From: Populus alba
Lineage: Eukaryota; Streptophyta; Magnoliopsida; Malpighiales; Salicaceae
NCBI RefSeq assembly: GCF_005239225.2
Contig: NC_133301.1
Coordinates: 11,656,318-11,720,317 of the forward strand
Direction: 5' to 3'
DNA: 64,000 nucleotides
The translations under genes were made by a program, and so were the position numbers. The stretch's first letter is position 1. The number at the start of each line of letters is the position of its first letter. Below are positions 55,588 to 64,000 of this stretch, piece by piece. Under the pieces are notes generated by a model. That model searched no databases. It was given only the letters and a program-made list of their open reading frames with translations, and was not told where the DNA came from.

Positions 55588-55615
55588 GGAGAGATGGCTG
55601 AGTGGACTAAAGCGG
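55588..55615 (+). pseudogene. 5' part of a plastid-type tRNA-Ser(GCU) gene
   Basis: The 28 bases from 55588 read as the acceptor, D-stem and D-loop of plastid trnS-GCU (ggagagatggctgagtgg, then actaaagcgg). Nuclear plant tRNA-Ser genes begin differently, so a plastid origin is likely. The sequence then departs completely: there is no anticodon stem, variable arm or T-arm. It is best read as a tiny plastid DNA insertion cut off after the D-arm. The match rests on memory of the plastid gene and was not searched. Confidence 0.4.
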
Positions 55616-55864
55616 GATCGTTTTTTTATATATCGAAATGGACGGTTCCAGTGTTCTCTTCAATTACGAAGACCGCCTGGCCATGAAATCTTTCAATCTT
55701 TTATTTTAGCATGTTCATCAACAAGGATGAATGTTCCTTCTGAAATAGATAGCCTCCTTGAACGAAGCCAAAAAAATCCTCTGTTTATCCCCACCTTGGA
55801 TCGCTCTCTTTCATAGGTACAAATGCAATTTGTGTGTTGACGAAGACAGCATTTTACGCATCTG

Positions 55865-56536
55865 CTATTTCTTCTCCTCCTGATTAAGAACATTTTTGCT
55901 GGCAGTCGTCCTTATTGTTGTTGGATGTTTAGAAGAATAATATTTATGGTTAAAGAGGATGAAGGCGTCGTTGCCAAGCAGTCTGCAACCTGGAAGAACA
56001 AATTCTCGTATTCTCCTTAGCTTTGAAAACCTTGTGAAGTCTCTCTTCTTGCATATCTGTTGATTTCGTGATACCGTGTGCCCCCCTGACCACACGCAGC
56101 ACGGTCCCTCCGTTTCGCTGCGCTCTTCCATGAACATTAACGGAGTTGATGAGGTTGATGTTTTTGCTTTAATTCGAACATCCTTGGCAAACAGGAGATC
56201 ATCACGGTTGCATAAAGTGTAAATCGGCCTAATCATACCATTTTGGAATATATCTTCTGCAGATATCAAGGGTCCTGAAGGATTTGCGCATACGAAACTA
56301 AATTCCTCCTCCTCCTGATGTCTTAACACTGGTGGTGGACGTGGATTCTCGTGGTTCAACAGCTGATCTTTATGGTGGTAATTGTTTTGTGTGGATCTCT
56401 CCCGCCGATGATCTCCGGTTACTTCCATTTTTTTGCTGAAATCTTCCCTCAAACTGCCCACCATTAATTCTGTATATTCGGTTGCACTACAACTATAATT
56501 AATGGAGTGTTCATTCTCACCCGAACTCACCTGCAT
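55865..56536 (-). CDS. DUF1645-type plant protein of unknown function
   Basis: An intronless minus-strand frame of 223 aa. The hallmark block is EEEFSFVC..GPLISAEDIFQNGMIRPIY (about 77-106), followed by a basic stretch KKRDFTRFSKLRRIREFVLP and LLGNDAFILFN (about 165-200). This is the pattern of the plant DUF1645 family, which has no settled biochemical role. No signal peptide, membrane segment or catalytic motif is seen. The gene is convergent with the GLR gene. The start is uncertain: the first codons form a perfect splice-donor string (CAG|GTGAGT), and Met25 or Met38 could be the real start or lie just after an intron. A 65-codon open frame precedes it (56581-56778). Confidence 0.75.
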   Translation of the reverse strand: MQVSSGENEHSINYSCSATEYTELMVGSLREDFSKKMEVTGDHRRERSTQNNYHHKDQLLNHENPRPPPVLRHQEEEEFSFVCANPSGPLISAEDIFQNGMIRPIYTLCNRDDLLFAKDVRIKAKTSTSSTPLMFMEERSETEGPCCVWSGGHTVSRNQQICKKRDFTRFSKLRRIREFVLPGCRLLGNDAFILFNHKYYSSKHPTTIRTTASKNVLNQEEKK

Positions 56537-56580
56537 TTCTCAACAACTCCAAATTCAACGCTGGGCTGGCACTTGTGTGA

Positions 56581-56778
56581 TCAATCATAAAGAGAGCTGG
56601 TTGCCTGATTATCTGGCTGGCTGGCTGGCATGGATGGAACAAGTTTTCTGGTGTTTGTTGTGGCCAATTTTTTTTTAGGGCCAAATTTCTTGAGGGAGTC
56701 CCGAAATATCGGTGGTACAGACTGTTCAGGGAATAACATAAGCAAAGGCTTCTGAGTCAGCTGCCTCGGCATCGCCAT
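56581..56778 (-). other. 65-codon ORF just upstream of the DUF1645 gene (uORF or 5' exon)
   Basis: The minus-strand frame starts MAMPRQLTQKPLLML and ends ..NQATSSLYD, with stop 42 nt before the DUF1645 ATG. It could be an upstream ORF, part of a 5' coding exon, or chance. It has several basic residues but no recognised family. Confidence 0.25.
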
Positions 56779-56829
56779 TTTAGTGAAGAAGATATGTTGA
56801 TGATGTGTCTCTAGGAATAGAGTCCTCAA

Positions 56830-57890
56830 ATTTTAAAAAAGAAAAATGTCATATTTTTTGTGAATTAATAAAAATTAATATATAAAAAAGAGAGTTAAAA
56901 GGGATCAAGAAAACACTCTCTCAGGACACAATGTATTGTACAATTGCAACCGTGTTTTTCTCTCTTTTGTTGTTTTTTTTTTTTTTTTTTCACTACTGTC
57001 ATATAACACGTGTCATTAAGGTATTTTTAAGCTTCCATGTTGCTGGAAAAAATTGGATCAAGATTGAAAAAAAATAGATTTTATTTTTTTAATTGATTTT
57101 AGGGGTTTTTTGAGTTGAGAAGTGAGTTTATCAAGGTTATAAGAATGTTTTTTAGATACTTTATATATATATATATATAGGTTAAAATTTAGTTTTTAAA
57201 GTAAAAAAAAAAAAAAAAAACTAACTAATTTTTCCAGTTACCTTTCTAAATAATAAAAAAGTAGTCATATAGATGACGCATTAAAATATCATAATAGGTA
57301 GCTCCAGTTTATATAGGATGATAAATGACTATACTATTAAATATCCAGTTCTATTTATATATCTTCGACCTAATTTTCCTTAATACAAGATGATAAATGA
57401 CTATACTATTAAATATCATAATAGGTAGCTCCAGTTTTGCACAACGTTAATAGTGTGTGTGTATACACATAAAGTTTGTATAAATATTGATAAAGTGAAA
57501 ATAAGATTATTATTTTTTTTCATACTTTGATTTTTTTTATTATATCCTAAAGTTAACGATCATGTAAACTTCTAGTGACTTTGAAGTTTATACAACTTAA
57601 ACTGGTGATTTCTAAAAAATAAATTTAAACTCTGATCAGTTGAAATATACCCCTCATGGTTTTCATACTCTGATTTTAGTTAAACATGTTGGCTGCCTTT
57701 CATTATTGTAATTTCAATTTGATTCATCGAAATCATAATGTCATTAACAATCAAGTTAGGATTTTCTTAATTTACAAAAGAACATCACATGTACAGAGGG
57801 ACAACACTGTCGATTCACTACCATATTATATTTATAGCAGAAGCTTGCTGGCATGCATTTTCCATGACCCACAAGACTACAGATTTCGTG
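56830..57890. other. Intergenic, AT-rich
   Basis: This holds a T-run (56966-56990), an AT repeat near 57165-57178, and a short direct repeat ('gatgataaatgactatactattaaatatc' words near 57318 and 57388, plus 'cataataggtagctccagtt' near 57290 and 57417). No gene is seen. Confidence 0.55.
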
Positions 57891-57897
57891 ACAACTA

Positions 57898-58110
57898 ATG
57901 GCAAAGTAGAAGAGCATTCCCCTTCTATCCTTTCTCTTGCCGAGCCACTACCGTCAGTGCTTGACAGGGAAGAAGATACGAGGAGGTAGGTGCTCATCGG
58001 TTCGAGAAATGGAAGAGAGCTGCATATCCATGGCAGCCTCCGATTTCGAACGAGGCAGATTCTTTTCACAAGGGGTTCCAGAGATGATGCAGTCGCTGCA
58101 GGCAAACACT
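57898..58110 (+). pseudogene. Relic of GLR exon 1
   Basis: The block closely follows the first exon of the intact GLR gene: ATGGCA start, a leader-like stretch (IPLLSFLL), then EMEESCISMAASDF matching GEMAESCISMAVSDF of 50227-50491, and a DNA match through the 'cttttcac..agggrttccag..gatg' part to the exon end. It is dead: stop codon at codon 4, internal deletions and a frameshift. Exons 2-5 are absent. It shows a former tandem GLR copy or a local partial duplication. Confidence 0.8.
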
Positions 58111-58584
58111 TCAGCAACACACAAAAGGCACCCATAAAAACACTATCCCTTGTGGCTTTGTTGTTAAAATTGCTTAAACAGCTCTTCTGTTCATGAAGGA
58201 AGTTTCCAAGTCACAATTTTTACTTCTTTTGCATTCCCCCAACCGCAGAGACATAGATGGCATTGTAATGATAAATAAAATAGAGTAAAAGAAACACAGA
58301 GTACCATGGACGATCACTTTTCAATTGATTATCGTGACTTACAAATCCATAATTAAGCACCTGGTAAGTGTCATAAACAGTATCACAAATAGCGTGCAGG
58401 AGCTGTCCAAAACTAAAAGGGAGAAAAATTATTGACCATTAATGAATTTCGAATAGCTAGAAATTTGACAAATAATACAATATACAAGCCTGATGGCTGG
58501 ACGCATTGCTTGGTAGTGATTTCAGCCCCAAGGAAAAGAACCCCTTGAAGGATACCAACCTGAACCAAAGGCCACCCAATAAGC

Positions 58585-61500
58585 CTAATCTCCATTAACC
58601 ATGAGAGAATGAAAAGGCACTCTCTTAATTTCTACAAATGACGAGTATTCCTTGCTCATGGGCTGCTTCCAGGGTTCGCCATCCATCTGCATAAATGCAT
58701 CTTTCCATTCCCCACCCCTCACTTCCAATCGTATTGCTGCAGCCTGAAAGATACTAACACACAGCTTGTGAAAATGAAAGCATAACTTCAACAACGGTGT
58801 TGGGTTCAACCCTCAAAAGTAACACAACAGCAGCCTGCGTTAAGCATTCAAGAACTTCAATGTACGTGATTAGCAACTGTGAACTAAGATTAAAAAATTG
58901 GCAGTTTGGACGTCAATAAAACCTGTTTCTAACATCAAATTATAACTGGCAAAACCTTGACCAAAATATAAATTTGATCCATCAAAATTTTCAACCAAAT
59001 TTTGTACAGCGATACAATTCATACAAAAGTAATGCCCAAAGCACATTCACGCACTAACACATGCATACCTAAACACAAAATAAAAATTTCAAAATATAGA
59101 TTCATGGTTGACAACATTTTATATGTTATGGCACTCCAAACCAACATAACATACTAGGGATTGTGGTGACAACTAAAACTTAACTTATACTTTAAAACAT
59201 TTTCAGACTGTTTGGAACCATTTAAATTGAATTCAATTAAGAGGTTTTAATAAAAACTCATGTTTGAAATTATTTTAAGTGTTGAGAATTAAATTCCAAA
59301 TGGAATTCAATCTCTAAAAATAGTACAAAAATAAATCAGAGCCATCCTCTCTGATTGACTACTCTAAAGAGGAGAGATTAATATTAAAACTAGCTTCCTG
59401 GGAATACTCATTTACCCATTTCTTTTATGAGAGACTTTTGAAATACTCATTTACCCATTTCTTTTATGAGAGACTTTTGAAGGAATAAGATTAAGGTAAG
59501 AATACTCATTTACCCATTTCTTTTATGAGAGACTTTTGAAGGAATAAGATTAAGGTAATATGGTTAATAAATAAAACAAAATGAATTGAATTTTCTCTTT
59601 TGCAGATAGACATGTGATTTCAACTTATTTATCAATTAAATTCAAATTGAACACTATAATTGAATTCAATTACAATAGAAAATTGGTTCCAAATAGCTTG
59701 TTTAAGCATGCACTAAATTTCAATTGACTACAGTACCTGGGCTATGTGCTTGGCAGAGATGAGTTCAACCATGACGAATGATGCATGCCATCCTTGCTTT
59801 AAGCCAAAAATTTCTAGGAGGCCATCATCAACATGGGCCTCCACAAAGCCTTTCTGGAAAATAAACAAAAAATATATATAAATGATAAATCATTCTGGGG
59901 AATCAGAAAAGTAAGCAAGCATAATTTTAGCCAAGCATGAGAACAAAGTTTGAATTATATCCAAGGTTATGTTTGGTTTGGGGTAATGGGGTTATATACT
60001 TCAAGGGTAATGATTAAGGTTGTTTACTGTAAAAAACTAGAGAGAAGGAATTATTAAGGGGTTAAAAATTACTCCCAAATGATGCAAATTGGGGGGGATA
60101 TTTTAACCTTGGAGAGGGAGAAGTAAAATATTTTAAGGAAGAAAAAACTTGTCTTTTCTACTTTTTTTACTCTCTTCCTAAAACTTATATAACCCCGTTT
60201 TCCCCTCTTTTACTTACCCCTTGTTGGTGGAATCCTCTAACATACATTATTTATATTTAATTTTAATTGGCCTCATCAATACATTCGTTTTTTGAACCTC
60301 AAACCAAAAAACTTTAAAAAGTTGCTTTTACACCCACACTCGAAGCCTTAAAAATTACTCATATAATAATTACTCTTGGAATAATTTTTCACTGTTTTTT
60401 AACCTTGTAACCTTTCAACAAATGGTAATCCAAATCATAGAATCGCAGGTGTCATATGGAGATAGTATACAGCAGTTTCAGGTAGTAAATAGCACATAAC
60501 AAAATCCATAGAACAAATTGTTTAGTGGGAAAAATAATCTCAGAGAACAGATATGTGATACCTTTTCCAAATACTCTGGTTTTGGGCTACCCCATGGATT
60601 TCTTCCACTTGCATAACTGTGAAGATTTAAAGCAACGATTGCCCTCACACTGGAAGAAAGAACATATGAGAGTAAATTAATTATAACCAGATTGCACACA
60701 AAGGGTAAAAAAAGAATGAGGTGCTGTATGTTTGATGTCAAAGAGTAAGATTAGCAAAATATCTCCAGCAACAGAAAATAAAAAAAGAAACAAAAGAAAT
60801 ATTTGGGTCAGACAAAACACTTGCATGCGTTTATGAAATTGAGTACACAGTTATGGATGGCTGATACAAAAAGAAGAAGAAGAAGAAGAAGAAGAAGAAG
60901 AAGAAGAAGAAGAAGATAGTGCTCAGAAGCATCTAGTTACTTTAATCATTAAGTATCTCAATAGAAATTGCATCAATCACACTCTTACCTTCTAGGAACA
61001 GGTATCTGCTCCCATTCTGAGCAATTGACCTTCTTAACATGCATCCTGATGATATTCTTGAGTCCCCTGCAGCCATTAAATGTTATATCATCATATAAAT
61101 GATCAAGGCAACATATTGTCATAAAATTTTGTAATGAACATTAACAATGCATAAAGAAAATTCCATAAAAATGAATAAATAAAAAAGAAAAGCTAGCTTG
61201 CATACAGTCAAAAATATTTTATAAGGAGATTCCATAAGAAACGAATGAAGAGGCGATTCCATAAAAAAATGAATTTATAAACAAGAAAAAGTAACTTGAA
61301 TACAGTCAAATATATTAGATAAGATGATAAGAAAAACTAACTTGTATACAGTCAAATAATAATAAGAAGAAGAAGGAAAAGAATCAAATATCCAAAGCGT
61401 GACCATTTCAGCAACTACTATTTAAAATGAAAATCTTTGTCCCCCATATTTCCAAGGGAACTGTTGTGAGGCAGTACCAATGGTTGCACATGAAAAATGT

Positions 61501-63786
61501 AGAAATATATAAAGGAGCATAAAGTTCCAAAAATTACTGATAAGGTTAGCGTGGTATGAGATTTAGAAACAGTGGTCAAATATTGCAAGAGAACATTTTC
61601 TAGTGAAACAAAAGTTATTCAGAGTATATTCCTTGAGTTAATAAACACAAAAATAATAATAATTAAAAGAAATGAAAAGAAAAGAAAAGGTCATCCATCA
61701 CTATGACAAATTGAACCATAATCCTAGTTACAAGGTCGTTAAAACTAGTTGTAGTCCCATAGTAGTGGGATTCTGGGTGTTAGATTATGGAGACAGTCCT
61801 ACCCTTCAGCATTGTTGCATGAAGTGAATGCTCTCAAGACTCAGACTTGCACCTTTGAGGTTGCAAGCCAAGAAATTGTACAAACTAAGCAATGAATACA
61901 AACATTATTCTAGTCATTAAGTATTAGAACAGCGAAGAGAAACAAAAGATGTTCAAAATAAATGGTATAAAACCAACTTAAGTTCCGATATGTCTAACCT
62001 CAAACTTGGATCACTTATGCAAGGTGTGAGGAACCAACCCTGAGTGCAAGTGTATCCAGAGTAGATCAACTGCAACCACAGATCAAAAACAGTATGGTAT
62101 CAATATTACTAAAAACTATTGAACCCTAGACTAGGTTTAGAAGTTTTAAAAAAATGATGCCTCATTGACATGCTCAAAAAACATATGTTTCACTAATCAC
62201 AGTGGAAATAATGTTAAAAGTTAAGCACACTCAATGGCTCAGCTATATTGATTGATGTAGTGCTTCAACTCCAAACCCTAATTAGAGCTACTTTAGCACC
62301 AAATAAGAAACAATAAACACTAAAACCTTGAATAATCATATAAACTAAGCAATCAAGTATTATCCTAGAGGTCATTATTCATTCTCCATCAACTCTCTGG
62401 TAACTTTTTGACCCTACATATAACTTCTTATCATACCTATAAGTGCAAGAGGACAACATGAATGGCTCAATAAACAACACAATTGGATGAGCTTTCTACA
62501 ACTTCTGTAAAGTTCAACAAACAATAGAAACATGAAACCTTTGCAGCGGAATCTTTATTTCTAAATGGAAATTTTTTAAAAAAATTAGCATGTGTTCAAA
62601 AAAGGAATGTGGGTTAGATATATTTTATTTGACTTCAATATTTCTTTTCTTCTCAAGATTTTCAATTTTTTGCAATTTCAAATATTAGTCCGGCACAAGC
62701 AATTTTAATGGAATGGTACAAATGTATCAAGAACAGAGCTCTAGCAAAATATGGAGATTATATGTCACTTTCCCACCATCATCATAATTTAATACTCCAT
62801 CTATCCACATCATAATTTAATACTCCATCTATCCAACAAAGACAGTCCAGGTTTCTGTTTAGTTGGTCCCAAAGTACAAGTACAATCAAAGAATTCATAT
62901 TTATGGTGTTTTACCAAGGTAAAACAAATGCAAATTCATATTTAAACAGGAAGATTTGATCAAACCTTGTTTGAAATAGGACCTTGTGCAAGGTAAGGTT
63001 TTTCATTGCGTAAATGATGGAAGCCATAGGCAACTTGAGCATCCATTCCTGTGCAAACAAACAATAAACTTAAAAGCAACCTAAAGAGCACAGCAAAATA
63101 CAAAGATTCATCACAAGCGCAGACCTGCAAGGTTGTCATTTGGAACAAGATTTTTGAAGTCATGAAGCAAGTCTTAGCAAATGAAGTTTATCTTTCTTTT
63201 TAAATGTCATAGGATTCTTATTTGAGTTAATTGATGAAATATGGTTCCACAGTCACTGCCTAGTTTTCTATCTCATGAACAAACAATATATAACATAAGA
63301 ACCAATGAGATAACATGCTGAAGCACAAATGGGCACAAAAAAAAGGAAGCAAATAAAAGAATCATATCAGAAGAACCAATGGAGTGAGATAACATCCCAT
63401 CCGATGGATTAAAAAAATTAAAAACAAAAACAAAAAGAAAAGCATCAATTTCAATGAAAAAAGATAATTTTCAACTTTCAAGTAGTACAGTTTCTTACAC
63501 AGAAAGCACATGGAATCATGATGAAGTGGACACATAAACCAAAGCAACAGATTGTTTAAGAATAGAACATTCTTGTTTCAGTTCATCAGTTGAGACTCTC
63601 ATCAACACAAGAAGTTGTTGAGTTCATATTCAGACATGACAAATCTCTAAAACCAAGCTAGAGCCATACGTGCACAACATTAACAGCCACTCTAGAGCAT
63701 ATTGACATACCTATGCTGAAGTAATTATAAAACACTCCTTCATAGCAATTCACTTTCTCAGGCAGCTCCCCCTCAATTGTTAAACC
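58585..63786 (-). CDS. Diacylglycerol kinase, C-terminal part (5' end outside the window)
   Basis: Seven minus-strand exons join in frame: 63786-63711, 63048-62966, 62069-61999, 61066-60989, 60649-60562, 59853-59737 and 58743-58585, giving the last 223 aa. The reading includes NYFSIGMDAQVAYGFHHLRN, YTCTQGWFLTPC, SVRAIVALNLHSYASGRNPW, GLKQGWHASFVM and FMQMDGEPWKQPM, the DGK accessory domain of plant cluster II kinases (like Arabidopsis DGK4 and DGK7). The enzyme phosphorylates diacylglycerol to phosphatidic acid in membrane lipid signalling. The catalytic GGDGT region lies upstream, beyond 64000. The C-terminus VPFHSLMVNGD then stop is typical of the short DGK form. There is no damage in the visible part. 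Confidence 0.94.
59403..59560. repeat. Triple tandem repeat in a DGK intron
   Basis: The word 'aatactcatttacccatttc' starts at 59403, 59442 and 59501. The first unit is 39 bp. The second and third are 59 bp and include 'aggaataagattaaggtaa'. This is stepwise tandem growth inside the intron between the last two exons. Confidence 0.9.
60870..60916. repeat. (AAG)n microsatellite in a DGK intron
   Basis: About 15 uninterrupted AAG units between the exons at 60562-60649 and 60989-61066, about 70 nt from the downstream edge of the latter in gene sense. Confidence 0.95.
62780..62835. repeat. 28-bp tandem duplication in a DGK intron
   Basis: Two perfect copies of a 28-base unit starting 'catcataatttaatactc' at 62780 and 62808. 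Confidence 0.9.
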
Positions 63787-64000
63787 CTGCACTCAAAAGA
63801 AAGTGCCAATCTCTCAGATACCAGATTTGCACCAATAGATCAGCATATCAACATCACAAGATTAAGCTATCAAAGTGACTGACTTTCAATTGACAATGAG
63901 AAACGACATGTCCTCCCTTCAGAAATGTATTTGTTCTTTTAAATCCATGGATCCCCACCCCTTTGTTATGGGGGGGGGGGTGTTTGGCACATTCTTTTGC
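63787..64000. other. Part of a further DGK intron
   Basis: The acceptor side of the intron before the 63711-63786 exon. It includes a run of 11 G (63970-63980). The rest of the gene lies past the window edge. Confidence 0.7.

Noticed and set aside
57818..58135. 105-codon minus-strand ORF
   Set aside because: It is antisense to the GLR exon 1 relic and has no independent support.
59403..59560. CRISPR-like look of spaced repeats
   Set aside because: The repeats are directly tandem with unequal units inside a plant intron. There are no unique spacers and no cas genes.

Overview
This is AT-rich, intron-containing plant nuclear DNA. The gene families, the intron structures and a tRNA-derived SINE fit a woody eudicot of the poplar/willow family (Salicaceae); that placement is an inference from family resemblance, since no search could be run. 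Seven protein genes can be rebuilt by joining exons at GT..AG sites. All are ordinary nuclear plant families and the reading frames are intact. No operons, CRISPR arrays or phage-like modules are present.

Layout: 1-9.7 kb is repeat-derived DNA (a diverged ~1.7-kb duplication, a decayed array of a GGGTTAAC-type repeat, and a probable LTR). 10.07-14.73 kb (+) holds an ARL1-type small GTPase with eight coding exons and 182 aa. 14.7-25.2 kb is intergenic, with tandem duplications, two copies of a hairpin-bearing MITE-like element and a possible RNase H relic. 25.21-26.46 kb (+) is a CONSTANS-like B-box/CCT regulator of 376 aa. 26.5-35.3 kb is again repeats. 35.32-38.42 kb (-) is a USP-domain receptor-like cytoplasmic kinase of 613 aa in ten exons. 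38.4-44.3 kb contains a SINE, an 81-bp tandem duplication and a broken PPR gene fragment. 44.29-47.85 kb (-) is the spliceosomal protein SmE of 88 aa, in six coding exons, the last only 10 nt long. 50.23-54.79 kb (+) is a clade-II-like glutamate receptor-like channel of 946 aa in five exons. 55.87-56.54 kb (-) is a DUF1645-type protein. 57.90-58.11 kb is a dead copy of GLR exon 1. 58.59-63.79 kb (-) is the C-terminal 223 aa of a diacylglycerol kinase whose 5' part lies beyond the window.

The genes do not form a pathway. Several are general signalling or housekeeping functions (Golgi trafficking, splicing, lipid signalling, calcium/amino-acid sensing, RLCK signalling, light/flowering-related transcription) that happen to be neighbours. 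The only locally related pair is the GLR gene and its downstream exon-1 relic, which shows that the GLR locus was once larger.

I see no convincing new biological system. The most useful leads are a three-copy MITE-like family whose internal hairpins differ while keeping one core, an in-frame 99-nt GLR intron that could be retained inside the channel pore region, a 3-residue insertion in B-box 1 of the CONSTANS-like protein, and a 10-nt terminal coding exon in SmE.
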